Assembly: GCA_027475525.1 (NCBI GenBank)
Contig: JAMWFC010000107.1
Coordinates: forward strand, 576,992 to 640,991
Source: Macrolepiota albuminosa
Lineage: Eukaryota; Basidiomycota; Agaricomycetes; Agaricales; Agaricaceae
Length of the DNA stretch: 64,000 nucleotides
Direction of reading: 5' to 3'
Of the stretch, positions 1 through 11,443 are shown piece after piece (position 1 is the stretch's first letter; every line of letters begins with the position of its first letter). Position numbers and translations under genes: made by a program. Below the pieces are notes generated by a model that searched no databases, was not told the DNA's origin, and saw only the letters and a program-made list of their open reading frames with translations.

Positions 1-598
1 ATGACTATTAATAAATGATCAATTTAGCTACAACTTTGAAACTTGATTACAAAGTAAGTATTGACTGATTGATTAATTGATGACTATTAACAAACATTCT
101 TATAGCAAAATTTTCAAACTCAACTACAAAGTAAGTAATGATTGATTGATTGATCAATGATCCTTGACAAACATTCAATAGCTCGACAACTTTCAGCTAT
201 TGATTGATGATTGTAAGTGATTTTTAATGTATTTGAGCTTGAAAATTGCTTAAAAAATTTGAAAAAATCACAGAAAAATCAGGAAAAATTCAATTCAGCT
301 TATAGTGAAAGTTTGGGCTATTGTAGTAAGTGACTTTTATTGTTTTTGAGCTTTATAAATGCTTATAAAATTCAAAAAATTCAAGAAAAATTCAATTCAG
401 CTTAGAGTAACACTTGGACAACTTTGAGCTATTGATATACTCATCATGTAAGTGTCTTTCAATAGTTTTAAGCTATGAAAATGCTTAGAAAACTTTTTTT
501 TCAGGCAATCTTCAACTACTCATTCTAATAATGAATCCAGTACTCCTGAAGGTCAAAGACAGCAGGCTAGGATTCAAAGCAGGCTACAACAGTTACAA
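1..598. repeat. AT-rich imperfect tandem repeats, no gene
   Basis: This stretch is visibly AT-rich and holds no convincing ORF. The first 180 bases carry several runs of the tetramer GATT. From about 170 to 490 there are roughly three imperfect copies of a unit near 100 bp, each with a 'gagctat/gagctttga' block, a 'taagtg' block, an 'aatgctta' block and a stretch rich in 'aaaattcaa'. It lies directly upstream of the decayed Helitron gene and may be its 5' flank or internal non-coding leader. No Helitron terminus was identified. Confidence 0.5.
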
Positions 599-2469
599 AT
601 GACTGATCCTGATGAGCGTCGTGCCAATAGAATTAGAAGATCTACTTCAGTGGTTATACCACTTCATTATAGAACTGGGGATATGGGAACTAGAGATATG
701 GGAACGGGAAATACAGGAACTGGAGATATGAGAATTGAAAGAAATAACCAGATTGCCTTTAGCTCTTTGAGGAGGCCCATTGGACCAACAGTTACTGTGG
801 ATTTATTTGCATCTGAGGATGTACAACTTGGAACTACAGGATTGGAGGATATGAGAACTGGGGGAAATAATCAGATTGCTTCAAGCTCTGGGAAAAATAC
901 TTCTAGCTCTTTGAGCAGGCCTCTTGGACCACCAACTGTTGCTGAGAATCTATTTGCTAGAGCCATTCCTGAAACTCATTTACCTGAAGGATGGAATGCT
1001 TCTTTGCAAAATCCAATTCCTAGAATGATACCACCTCTACCTCTTCCTGCACATAGAGCTCCTTATGTGCCTTCAATAGTAGCACCTCTACCAGCTGCTG
1101 TGCATGGAAAAGATAATAGGGTGGGATTAGTCAATCAGCCTGTAGTTGGTAGGACTGCTATGAGTATATCTAAAACTCATTTGCCTGAAGGTTGGGATGC
1201 TCCTTTATGAAATCCTATACCTAGAATGCCTGCTTTGCCAAACTTCACAATGCCATTACTATTGCCACCTGCACTTAAAAATAGAGGAAGACAAATTAAT
1301 CAGCAGGTTGCTCCACAAACATTAGCAGCATTGCAAGACCAACAAAGGTTGAGGCACATTGCTGCAGCTGAGAAGCAGGATAGACAACGGCAGGTACTAG
1401 CAGTATTGCAAGAGCAGCAACGGCTCAGACATATTGCTTTAGCTGAAGAAGAGGAGAGGCAAAGGCAACAACAGGCATTAGCAGAAATACCAAGGATAAG
1501 GGCTGAAGAGCAGAGAACACAACAGCAAGGATTGGCTGCTTTACAACAACCAGTGCCAGAGGTGAGATAAACACACCTTTTATTTTATAAGCTGCTTTGA
1601 CTAACAAAAGTCAACAGCATTTAGATCTCAACCCTGAACATAGGCCTTTGAATGAGGTTAGAGCTGAAAGAATCTTGCAAAGCTGGGAACAGCAACATTT
1701 AGCTGATCTTAAAGAGAATTTTAATGATTTACATCCTCATGGGTTAGAAAATATTCATGCAGCTTTTGATGAGATGCTTCAGAATTCTTTGGAGTATTTG
1801 AAGCATTTCATAGACAATGAAATTGATCCAAATTCACTAGATGATTCTAGGAATGATCCTGCTGAGAATATAGAAGAGGACTTGGAGTATGTGGATCCAC
1901 CTGGAGATAACAGGCAGCAAAATCTACCAGCACCTCCTATTCTACAAAGAGTTGATTATATTCAAGGCAGAAATGCTCTTTCAAGAGGAAGACAGTTTTA
2001 TATAAATGAACCTTCAGCACATTATCTTGGTTCTATGGATATTTCATGTCTACATTGTCATGCTCTACATTTTGATGATGAAAACCTGTCTAAATCTACC
2101 CTATATAATCCCAAGTTTGGCATGTGCTGTTTACAAGGGCAGATTGATTTGCCCAGACTTGCAGACGCTCCACCAGAACTGCTTGGCTTACTCCAAGGCC
2201 ATTATGCTCTTTCTGATGCTTTCAAAGCATCTATTTGCCAATACAATGCAGCCTTTGCATTTACATCTCTGGAAGTCAAGATTGACCATGCAATTACCAA
2301 TGCTCCTGGACCATACAGCTTTAAGATCAATGGAGAGCTCCATCATCCGACAAGTGCTTTGCTTTCAACTGAAAGCAATCATCCTGTATATGCACAACTC
2401 TACTTCTACAATCACAATCAACAATTGACTTTTGTCAAGGAAGCAATTCTAGATTGGATCCTCAGATAA
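599..2469 (+). pseudogene. Helitron N-terminal region (zinc-finger-like, pre-Rep)
   Basis: Residues from 599 to 1561 form a low-complexity Gln/Arg-rich region. It contains an internal duplication: 'LPEGWNASLQNPIPRM' near 985 reappears as 'LPEGWDAPL' near 1183, where the following Gln codon is now TGA at 1208. After an intron at 1562-1617 the frame continues into a block typical of the region just before Helitron Rep domains. That block has CLHCHALHF near 2047, then NPKFGMCCLQG, then QYNAAFAFTSL, then GPYSFKINGELHH and YAQLYFYN. The CxxC...CC pattern suggests metal binding. Its exact role in Helitrons is not established. The reading frame is lost at 2469-2540. Confidence 0.7.
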
Positions 2470-2540
2470 TGGCCTCTTTGCAGGATATGCTTCATAGAGT
2501 CAATTCCTTTATTAGCTGATACAAGCTTGCAAAGCAGATT

Positions 2541-4789
2541 ATGACAGAAGTACCTGAAGGCCAACTACAAAGGCTTTCTGTTCAACTTAGAGCTGACTTT
2601 GGAGACCATCAACGCTATAACAACCCTAATGAACAGAAAAAAGTTGCTGCAATTATACTAGGAGATGGTTCTGAAGAACAATCAGGTCACCGTGATATAG
2701 TCCTGCATCTGCATGGAGGTCAATTGAAGCAAATCAGCCATCTACACCCCTATTACACTCCTCTGCATTACACTATCATATTTCCAACTGGAGAACCTGG
2801 ATTTCACACCGATATTCAATCTCAATTTGGACCAGCAGAAGAACAAAAAGCCAAAAAAGTTAGCCAAACTGCATATTATGCATATAGGCTGCAGCAAAGA
2901 GCTTTGGAAGCTAATGCTGCATTGCTTTGGAGTGGCAGACTGTTCCAGCAATATGTGGTGAATGCATGGGCATCAATAGAACAATCAAAGCTCAACTGAG
3001 TTAGACAGAATCAAAAGAAGATTAGGGCTGAAGTCTATCAAGGAGTGGTTGATATGGCTACTGGAGATGAAGACTTACGCAGGCAAAGCCGACGTGTGGT
3101 CCTCCCCTCTTCACATGTTGGAAGTGAACAACATATGCAGCAACTATTCCAGGACTCTATAGCTATTTGCAGACATTTCCACAAACCAGATCTCTTTATC
3201 ACTATGACTGCCAATCCAAAGTGGCCAGAAATTGAAGAGGCTCTGTTAAAAGAACCTATGGTTAATAGAAAGAGGCAAACAGCTTCTGACCGTCCAGATA
3301 TTGTTGCCAGAGTATTTGAACTCAAGAAAAATGCTCTTTTGAAGGATATCAAAGATGGTCTATTTGGAAAATGTGTGGCATCTGTCTATACCATTGAATT
3401 CCAAAAGAGAGGACTTCCACATATACATATCTTGATCTTTTTCTATCATCATGACAAGATCAAAGATGCAGCTCATATAGATACTATTGTTTCTGCTCAA
3501 ATTTCTGATCCAGTAACTCAGCCTCAATTGTATCAGGTATTGACTTTGCTTGAATTATCAATGCAGTGACTTACCTTTGTTATTAGGTTGTTACTACCAA
3601 TATGGTTCATGGTTCATGTGGAGCAAATTTTTCCAATGCCAAGTGCATGGTAGATGGCAGATGTTCCAAGAGATATCTCAAGGAATTTCAAGAAGCTACA
3701 CAGTATGGTGATGATGGCTATCCTCAATATGCCAGACCTAATAATGGCTGCTTTTTTGAAAAGCATGGTCATCATTATGACAATCGTAATGTTGTCCCAT
3801 ACAATTCATATCTCTCAGCCAAATTTCAATGTCATATCAATGTGGAAGTCTGTGCTTCAGTGGATGCAATCAAATACATTCACAAGTACATTCACAAGGG
3901 CCATGATAGGACAACTTTGGAGATTGCTAGAAAGAAGAGGGATGAAATCAAGAAACACTTGGATGTCAGATACATTTCTGCTCCTGAGGCTTGATGGCAC
4001 ATCTTTGAATTCAACATGCATGCTGAATATCCTTCAGTATACAGATTGTCTGTGTACTTGGAAAATCAGCGTGAAGTCTATTTCTCAGATAATGAATCCA
4101 TACAGGTGGTGGCTACTAGATCTAACGCAGATAAGACTGCATTCATAGCTTGATTTGAAGCCAATACCAGGTTTTCCAATAATAACACTACTTATCAGAA
4201 CTTTTCAACCAAGTTTATTTATGAAGCATCCAAACGGACTTGGAAGGAGAGACAGAGAGGTATAGCAATTAGGATAATGTATTTTGCTTCTTCAAGACAG
4301 GGAGAAAGATTCTATTTTAGGATGCTCTTGACTGTTGTGACCAATGCAACTTCATAGGCTGATTTCAGAACAGTCAATGGCTATATTTATTCCACTTATC
4401 AAGAAGCATGCAAGGCTTTAGGTCTTTTGGAGGATAATGCAAAATAGAGGCAGTGTCTTACTGAAGCTGCTTCAATCCAACTAGGATCAGCTCTCAGGCA
4501 GCTGTTTTGCACTATTCTATTCCACTGTGCTCCTGCTACTCTTGAGGCTCTATGGAATGAATTCAAGCATTCTATCTGTGATAATCTTCAACACAGATTG
4601 GAACATACTAGGCAGTACAGAGACTGGATCTTTACTAATGAGGATATTTATGACTATGGCCTTTATCTCATCAATAACACTTTGATGAATTTTGAGAAAA
4701 CTCTGAAAAACTTTCCCAACATGTCAGAGGCTCAACAGAATTGGAACATAGTTCCAGATAATTGGCATTTGCATAAAAGATTGACTTGA
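2541..4789 (+). pseudogene. Helitron Rep (HUH nuclease) region, decayed
   Basis: This is the replication-initiator part that would nick and join single-stranded transposon DNA. The block TMTANPKWPEI near 3207 precedes the HUH-type motif RGLPHIHILIFF at about 3411. The tyrosine motif is seen at about 3870 as KYIHKYIHKGHDR, with two Tyr and a Lys in the usual spacing. An intron at 3536-3586 joins LYQ to VVTTNMVHGSCG. Stops at 3992, 4150, 4355 and 4445 interrupt one otherwise continuous frame that runs to 4789. There is an extra frame loss between 2469 and 2541 and another between 2999 and 3045. With these breaks no full Rep could be made. Confidence 0.85.
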
Positions 4790-4864
4790 ATACTGATCAT
4801 TCTTCTAGGCAATCAACTTTTAGAAGATGAAACTAATTATAATATTGAGGAGCTCAAGCAAAGA

Positions 4865-6294
4865 GTGGAGAGGAACAAGGCCAAGTTCAATGTAGAACAA
4901 CTGGAGACCTTTGATGCTGTCATGAACTCTGTGAACAACAATTTGGGCAGGATGCTATTCATTCACAGTGCTGAAGGATGTGGCAAAACCTTTGTCTGCA
5001 ATACTTTGGCTGCTGCTGTTCATTCAAATAGAGATGTGGCATTATGTGTAGCATCATTTGGGATTGCTGCCTTATTGTTGGAAGGGGGTAGGACAGCTCA
5101 TTCAAGATTCAAAATCCCCATTTCTGCTCTTGACATATTTATTGCCAATATCAAGAGAGGAACTCAGTTATCACAGCTCATACTTCACACCAAAGTTGTT
5201 ATTTGGGATGAAGTTCCAATGCAATACAAAAATGCCATTGACTCTGTAAATTGTGGCTTCAGGGACATCTTTGATAATGACATTTTCTTTGGTGGAGTTA
5301 CTGTGGTTTTTGAAAGAGACTTTAGGCAAATTCTTTCAGTAGTTCTACATGGGCTTAGGCAGCAGATGATTGCTGCTTTACTCAAAAGAGGCTGACTTTG
5401 GGATTATATTCAAGTCCACTACTTGGTTCAAAATATGTGGTTGGAGCAGACTGCAGAGAATATTGCTCATACAGCTTGGTTGTTAGATGTTGGTGCAAGA
5501 AAAAATTTAAGATCTGGAGAAATAGTCAAGCTGCCTGAAAGGATGATCTGTAATGACAATTCTATCACTGGATTGATTTCTTCTACATATCCTGATATTG
5601 GTCATCCTCAAAATAATCAGTATTACATGGACCGGACTATTCTTTCTGGCAAGAACTCTGATATAGAGGAGATCAATGCAGAAGTTCTAGAGAGGTATCT
5701 AAGAGAAGAAAGAATTTTACAGAAGGCAGATTCTGTTTTTTCTAATAACAGGAATCCTGATGGCTTTGCATTATATCCTATAAAGTATCTCAACTCTTTG
5801 AAAGCCAGTAGTTTGCCTTTGGCTAAACTGGCTTTGAAGATTGGAGTTCCTGTTATGCTTCTCAGAAATCTGGACACAACCAAAAGACTTTGCAATGGAA
5901 CAAGAATGATTGTCTCTCACATCAGCACTAGAGTCCTCAGATGTCATATTATTAGTGGAGATGCCAAGTTTGCAGGTTCAGCTATTTTGATTCCAAGAAT
6001 CAATCTAGATGCCTCTGAAGAGGATATGCCCATACCATTACACAGGAGACAGTTTCCAATTTGATTGGCCTTTGCTATGACTATCAACAAGTCTCAAGGG
6101 CAATCAGTCAAGCATGTTGGATTGGACCTTTGATCACCGGTTTTTACACATGGCCAACTCTATGTTGCACTTTCTCAATGCACATCAGGAGATTGTATCA
6201 AGGTGATTCTGTCAGAGTTTTTATACATGGCCAACTCTATGTTGCACTTTCTTGATGCACATCAGGAGATTGTATCAAGGTGATTCTGTCAGAA
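4865..6294 (+). pseudogene. Helitron PIF1-type helicase region, decayed
   Basis: This is the superfamily 1 DNA helicase part of the Helitron protein. Walker A is GCGKT at 4976-4990. Walker B is WDEVPM near 5207. The usual GGDFRQ motif is present as FERDFRQIL near 5310, so its first residues are altered. Later helicase blocks GVPVMLLRNLD (near 5842), CNGTRMIV and AMTINKSQGQSV (6076-6111) are readable. Stops at 5393, 6062 and 6134 interrupt the frame; the last two most simply derive from CGA Arg codons. The final block THGQLYVALS occurs twice because of a 77-bp duplication at 6140-6293. Confidence 0.85.
6140..6293. repeat. 77-bp two-copy tandem duplication (1 of 16)
   Basis: Copies are 6140-6216 and 6217-6293, with three mismatches. 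It lies in the C-terminal helicase block of the first Helitron and repeats the same coding motif. Confidence 0.9.
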
Positions 6295-6859
6295 GAAAAT
6301 ACATCAAAAATGACTGCAAATATTGTATATCAAGAAGTCCTCAATAGTTTACAAATGTAAGTGTCACTTCGGGGCATGGCAGAGATTTCTGGAGAAACAT
6401 CCGTTAGAAACAGGTCATGTGACTTCCAACAAGTGTTTCTCCGGAAAAACTAAAAGTATAAATTGAGAAATAGTAAAAAAAACACTTATTGTGTTTTTTG
6501 TGTGTTTCTTGAGCTATTTTTAAAAATTTTCTTTCTCTATTTCTCAAGAAATACGTGGGGAACACAAATTGTGTTTCTAGACTGTTTCTTGAAAAATATG
6601 GCACATGTATCTTTTGGTTTTTCTAAAGTTATCTTTGTAATTTTTTTATCAAATGTTTTTCAATAAACTTTCTTTGTGTTGTTTTAGAAAAATAAATTGT
6701 AAAAACATGATGTATTTCTAAAAAAAGACCGATTAGAAATTCTTTAAATGTTTCTCAAGAAAGATCAATTAGAAACACTGTCGCGTCGATGAGCGTGGCG
6801 CTGATCACACGACGAGCGCACGCTGATCTTCTTCCTCATCGGTCTGGTACACTCGCGTG
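6295..6859. other. AT-rich non-coding stretch with TGTTTCT repeats
   Basis: No supported gene. From about 6400 to 6780 the sequence is AT-rich and repeatedly contains TGTTTCT(T) or its complement AGAAACA, for example near 6403, 6430, 6505, 6540, 6590 and 6750. This may be a worn transposon end or MITE, but no matching terminal inverted repeat or target duplication could be defined. Confidence 0.35.
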
Positions 6860-7927
6860 CAGCTAATGTATCGAGCCTTGGAAGAGCTGGTCTGATACGG
6901 ATAAAAAGAGGGATAGGTGGGCGTTGAGTGATGGCGATGTTGATGATTCTGTTGGTGTCCTGGCCAAGTCGGAAACCGAGGAAGAGAGTGATACAGGCAT
7001 CCAACAAGCCTTTAGAGGTATGTGGGGCGAAAAGGTGCAAAAGAAACTTGGCTCCTGGACCAAGTAGGTCATGTACCAAGCTTGATCCTTGACACTTGGC
7101 ACTGCGAAAAGGTGCAAAAGAAACTTGGCTCCTGGACCAAGTAGGTCATGTACCAAGCTTGATCCTTGACACTTGGCACTAAATCCTTCTAAGGCTGCAT
7201 AAGAAGAAGGGCAATGCGAGTCTTGACTTGAGAGGTGATAATAGCTCAACTCAGGTCGATGCCCTAGCCACTTCATGCCCAGAAATGTTGCGGGGTAAAT
7301 CAATGACATTATCTCCTATATTGGCACCAATAGTTTTTTCGGGGTGAGAGCAATTACGTTCTAAGTTTTCTTATCGATGACAGGTGTTCCGTAGAGTGGA
7401 CGGCGAGCCAGATGACGATGACTTGCTTAGCAGTGGCCAAACTTCTCCCATAGGTACTCAAGATTTCTCATCACTTTTATTGCGAAGGTTACCAACTTCT
7501 TTATAGATGACCTACGGCCTAGTCCCTTTTCTCTAATAATCGGTTGCAGTGGACGCTTGATGGGAAGGAAAGGCTGGTGGATCATCTGGGTCGCACGGAG
7601 AGCGAGGCGGAGGAGGAGGAACCGGGTATGCCGTACCTGGGGTTACAGGAGGAGGATGAGGATCAGGACGTGGTGCAGCACCCTGGTATCAAACCCATGT
7701 GGCTGTTGCGTTTCTTTACAAGTTGGGGAGCAAGATGGGGAGTTTTCGCTGCAGCGGCTTCGCAGCCACAGCCTTCGGATGAGGGTTCGAAACAGGATAC
7801 ACCCCAGAGTATACCTGACGTTAGTGTGAATGAAATGGAAGAGGATCTAGGGGAAAACAAGTCTCCGCCACCCAATCTGCCCGATGCAGAAGATGAATCG
7901 ATATCACCTGTCTCTGTTTCTCTTTGA
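6860..7927 (+). CDS. Hypothetical acidic multi-exon gene, probably partial
   Basis: I do not recognise the product. Several stretches look coding on the plus strand. One near 6890-7020 is rich in Asp/Glu (DGDVDDSV, KSETEEESD). One near 7385-7460 contains GEPDDDDLLSSG. A long final stretch at 7547-7927 holds SEAEEEEPGMP and a short hydrophobic run MWLLRFFTSWGARWG near 7698-7742, then ends in a Pro/Ser-rich tail. The splice junctions between them are not certain, and the simplest join at 7454/7551 gives an early stop. A 77-bp duplication at 7027-7180 falls inside and would disturb any gene model. The spaced acidic exons favour a real but fragmentary gene. Confidence 0.35.
7027..7180. repeat. 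77-bp two-copy tandem duplication (2 of 16)
   Basis: Copies are 7027-7103 and 7104-7180 and appear identical. It falls within the hypothetical acidic gene. Confidence 0.92.
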
Positions 7928-8049
7928 GATTGATTTTTGTCATGTACATGTATTCTATAATCTTTGTGGGCACATCACAGCATGCAATAATGTAAACCAT
8001 TAAATTATCACAAGTCAAATTGATAGAATATTCCGAGAACACAATTTGA

Positions 8050-9510
8050 TCATTTATGGATGACCTTTCCTTGCGACTTGCGCAGCATACGCTTGCGCTC
8101 CTTTTCCATGTGCTAGGATCACTTGGGTTAGAGGAATGATTGCATGGAAAACCCAAAATCAAAACCTTTTGTTGCTCGGCTGCAGGTAGTTTAGCAATCT
8201 TTTCCTTCTCCAGTCTGCGTTTTGCTGCCTTCTTATCTTCAGCGGCTTGTTGTTCCTGGGATAAAAAGTCAAGCGATGCATGTCAATCAAGGAGGACGCA
8301 ACGCACCTCTTCTTTCTTTTCCTTCTCTGCGTCTGCTCTAAGACTCTTGTCCAGCTTGTCCCTGACCTTCTTGAGTTTGATTTTGGTCTCTGGACGAAGG
8401 TGGATGGTATGGAGAGAGTCAATGAATGAGAAAATCGCAGAAACTAGGTCGGCAGTATCTTCAACTCGGCTGGGCAGGGTAAGGCTCAGAATGACATGCT
8501 TTTGGCGCTTATTGAGAGGAAGAGGACTTTCAGGGCGTTGACGAGGCTGATCGGTGACCTACATGCAAGTTATCATGATACATTCGACGCGAGGAAACTG
8601 GTGACGAACAGATAATGAGCGAAAATAGGGCAGCACTTTGGGATTGTTCAGAGCAGTGACGAGAGCAGGTTTGAGGAGGTTGTCGGTAATATCAGCAAAC
8701 TCTATGAACGGTCAATATCGGACGGGTGAATTGTAATAAAGTGAGACATCTACCCGACATGACAGAAAGCGAAGAAGGAAGAGCAGGATTCTCAGAGGTC
8801 TTTGTGAATGTCTGCAAATAGTATTAGCACTAGATCAAAACCCAAGCCAACAGAATGAGCATACCAGGTCCCATCGGTCTTGTTTAATGGACAAGAACTC
8901 ATCCTTCGCGACGATGGCCCAGACAAAGTCATGGGGTAAAGCTCCAGGAGCAAGCTTAAAGTCAAGAGTCACGTCATCCTTCGGACGGTAGTGCAGATCA
9001 ATAAAAGTCCATGCAAAGTGGTAGATGTATTGGAAGAGATCGTGACGTGGCTTGAGGGTGTAGACGGTGTGGAGAGAGGCGACATTGCGACGTCCCGTAG
9101 AGAAGGTATAAAAGTCAGAGTATCCATCTTGAGTCAGACGCTTCTTTCCGAGCGGTCTCGAGAACTGTTTTTCGAGCAGAGGTATGTACGCGTTGAACCT
9201 TGCAGGCGTAGACGTCAGTACCTGCACGCGTGTCACAGAGCAAGAGGTACCATCTGTTGGCCTTGGACTTGTTCCTGTATATTCCCAGGTATGTAGACGC
9301 GAGATAGATGACGATACCAGTCAGCAGGTACAGCTCGAGTTGGAAGACTGAGCCAAAAATGTAATTGATTGTCTCACGACAAATGGAGGACTCACGGGCA
9401 GGCCGGAAGACGAAGATGCCCCACTTGAATTGGAGGCCGTCGTATTCTGGGGGATTGATGTGAGGCGGGGGTGTGAGGACCTGGAGGATTCGCTGGAGGA
9501 AAGACGCCAT
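8050..9510 (-). CDS. CCDC47-like (DUF1682) ER membrane protein
   Basis: This looks like an intact host gene on the minus strand, starting at 9510 and ending at a TGA at 8050-8052, with about eight exons. Clear introns are 9348-9395, 9199-9250 and 8812-8864. Splicing gives KANRW joined to FNAYIPLLEKQF and DRWDL joined to TFTKTSEN. A hydrophobic segment LYLLTGIVIYLASTYLGIY near residues 40-60 is the single membrane anchor. The middle carries the family blocks KPRHDLFQYIYHF and DFKLAPGALPHDFVWAIV. The C-terminus is strongly charged and coiled-coil-like (Lys/Glu/Arg-rich, ending GKVIHK), as in CCDC47. In animals CCDC47 is part of the PAT complex that helps insert multipass proteins at the ER; that role is inferred here. 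No disruption was seen. Confidence 0.85.
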
Positions 9511-9613
9511 GTCGGACTTGTCTCAAAATTCCGGAGGCAGATGTGGTCGGCAGATGCCGATCTCTCTTTGTATTGCACTTTTTATCACTTGCCCGATGTG
9601 ATTCTTCTATTCG

Positions 9614-10270
9614 ATGCCTCCCTTGCCATCTCACGATTCCTTCGCGTCGTCCTTCACGGTGCCCACCGGCGCTTCATCGGAGAGGTCAACTGCGGCAACA
9701 CCGGACCCGCTTGTGAGTTGATCATGCTTTCGCGCGTCTTGCAGCATCGTCGATCTCGTTGCCAGAAGCCCACTGATTTTACTGCATTTGTTGTGCAGGT
9801 CATCGCACAGTCCACTCGTGAATCTCAGTCACTCGATCAGCGCGTGCTTTGACAGTGCCTTGGCCTCTCTTCATCTTTTCTTGTCACAGATACCACCACC
9901 AATCCCGCAGCAGGAATACCTCGTCCTGATGAGTTTGGAAAGTACAAACGCATTCCCATCTCTGCCGGAAAAATGTCGACGGAGCTTGTTGTCGCTCCTA
10001 CGGCAACGAAGGCCGGTTATAGAGCCAAAAATGTCGCGTTTGTGGACTTTTTCAATGTCTACTTTGTGCCGGGTAGCGTGCTCAAAAGTGGCGATGAAGT
10101 ATGGTCTAAGCCGGGCAATGCAACGAAGGGTCTGGCGAGGGTGAGCTTGGACGGTGGTCATGATGTCACGTTTACTAGAGATGGCAAGAAGATTTTCTGG
10201 TTGCTGGGTACGCCTTTGTCATTCCTATTGGCTTTGCAACGGCTAAATCTTCCCTTGTGATCAGGACCGT
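9614..10270 (+). pseudogene. Amidohydrolase-type protein, 5' fragment only
   Basis: The plus-strand start at 9614 opens a short Ser/Pro-rich leader. Three exons follow cleanly: 9614-9712, a 19-nt microexon at 9799-9817, and 9890-10207. The third exon reads GKYKRIPISAGKMSTELVV, then RAKNVAFVDFFNVYFVPG, then TRDGKKIFWLLG. This resembles the N-terminal propeller-like part of fungal amidohydrolase proteins that combine WD40/PD40-like repeats with a metallo-dependent hydrolase domain. After a plausible intron (10208-10264) the frame stops within two codons. Only about 146 residues remain of a family that is normally many hundreds long, and no metal-binding hydrolase motif is present. It abuts an opposed gene fragment at about 10265. 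Family assignment is from memory of similar proteins and is moderate. Confidence 0.5.
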
Positions 10271-10620
10271 AAGCTTTGAGAGTTGTTTCCTTTGCGCCCC
10301 CAAATCCCACATCCAACGAGGCAAGCCGAAGTCTCAGCACCTCCTTGATGTTCTGCAGATTCGTCGTGTCCCATATCCGCAGCACAGACGGGTACGCAAC
10401 AAACAGGAGGCGCATTGTCGGGGCATCGGACCATGAGACCCTGTCCCAGCGTCTCCACAACACATCCTCCCCCTCGGTGCGGTGTTCGACGCTTGCAGTG
10501 CCAAGGTCTACAATGGGCACTGTGGGGCTTGGGGCAGGTGCGAAGCGCTTGGAGGTTGTGGGGATCGTGCGTGTGATTCAGGAGAGCGACGAAACACCCT
10601 CTAACTGCAGAGCTGAACAT
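10258..10620 (-). pseudogene. WD40-repeat protein fragment
   Basis: On the minus strand a frame runs from a stop near 10580 down to about 10265. It contains VDLGTASVEHRTEGED, a Trp-rich block RRWDRVSW, and a typical propeller strand LLFVAYPSVLRIWDTT near 10350-10420 followed by LQNIKEVLRLRL. The LxIWD signature is that of a WD40 blade. The pattern recalls BCAS3-like WD proteins, but this is weak. The recognisable part stops at about 10265, exactly where the amidohydrolase fragment on the other strand ends, so both look like pieces joined at a breakpoint. Confidence 0.45.
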
Positions 10621-10639
10621 CGCAACCTTGAAGTATGTA

Positions 10640-11098
10640 CATTCTTCCGTCGCGTACCAAAAATACAAATTCAAAAGACTATGTACAAAAAGATCAAAAC
10701 GGTATCATCTGTGGACTTTCAGTAAACGAAGCGGACACTTTCTTATGCCAATCTTACCGCGAACATTGGACGTTGACCCCTGACGGTCTCTATCGCTTCA
10801 TTTCGAGTAAAGTCTTCAGTACTTGCACGGCTGATACCTATAAACGAAATGTCTAGTTTTATGCACTAAGAGAGACACCAGTACTTACGTTTGAAGAAAT
10901 GAAATCGACTTTTTGGATGTTTTCCGTAGTCTGTATGTATCGGTTTAGTGGAGTAATTATAATTAGTATGCATGTTAGTTGACTCACCAGATATAATGAC
11001 GGAGCCGTGTGGATACATCTTACTTTTCGAGGCTTCATTGGAGGCCTAAAGATGCGGTAATTGAGGCTGAAGATTGATTCTTCAGAAAAGGAAGACAT
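10640..11098 (-). CDS. Hypothetical spliced exons, product unknown
   Basis: A minus-strand start at 11098 gives MSSFSEESIFSLNYRIF followed by a basic stretch. Short exons with good GT/AG boundaries follow: one containing YPHGSVIISG, one containing YGKHPKSRFHFF, and one containing STEDFTRNEAIETVRGQRP near 10770-10830. A last one near 10640-10685 contains FEFVFLVRDGRMYIL. The chain of short exons with plausible junctions suggests a real gene 5' part. It may belong with the WD40 fragment directly downstream, but I could not connect the frames. No known family is recognised. Confidence 0.35.
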
Positions 11099-11443
11099 GT
11101 CGAGTTCACTTGAGTGTTGTTGTTTCTAGCACAAAGAAACAAAGAGAAGAGATCATGGTAACATCACATACAGGACTACAAGGCTGCAGCCAAAACTTTG
11201 CAATATGGGAGATGGTCAAGTTGAATTACCAGCCTACAATAGAGTATGCTGAAGTTGAGGTGACGACTTTGCAAGACACGTGCATACGTGATCGTGATCA
11301 TGGCTGTGCACAAGTCGACTTGTCGAGCACCAGCACCGCCACACAGCACCGCCACACACTACGAGGCTACAAACTGAAACTTTGCAATATGATAGATAGT
11401 CAAGTTGAATTACAAGCGTACAAATAGACTATGCCGAACCATT
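11099..11443. repeat. Intergenic region with an imperfect ~200-bp-spaced direct repeat
   Basis: Two related blocks occur near 11166-11252 and 11360-11435, both containing CTACRAGGCT, ACTTTGCAATATG and GTCAAGTTGAATTAC. Between them at about 11300-11340 is a short piece that resembles the hairpin repeats at 24.3 and 27.65 kb (the shared core is GTCGACTTGTCGA). No coding potential is evident. Confidence 0.5.

Larger units (their letters stand above)
599..6294 (+). mobile_element. Decayed autonomous Helitron
   Basis: One rolling-circle transposon can be followed from its N-terminal region, through an HUH-type Rep nuclease, to a PIF1-family helicase, all on the plus strand. Two introns fit: 1562-1617 (branch-like ctaac before the acceptor) and 3536-3586. 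Once these are removed, most of the remaining interruptions are in-frame stop codons. Where the ancestral residue can be guessed, these are C-to-T or G-to-A changes: 6062 and 6134 look like CGA to TGA, and the stops near 4150 and 4445 look like TGG to TGA and TAG. The 3' hairpin and CTRR end could not be located with confidence. The element is almost certainly inactive. Confidence 0.85.

Noticed and set aside
6400..6780. A defined MITE in the TGTTTCT-rich stretch
   Set aside because: No pair of terminal repeats or target duplication could be matched.
8991..9852. Plus-strand ORFs across the CCDC47-like gene
   Set aside because: The minus strand carries the family motifs and consistent introns; the plus frames are shadows up to the divergent start near 9614.
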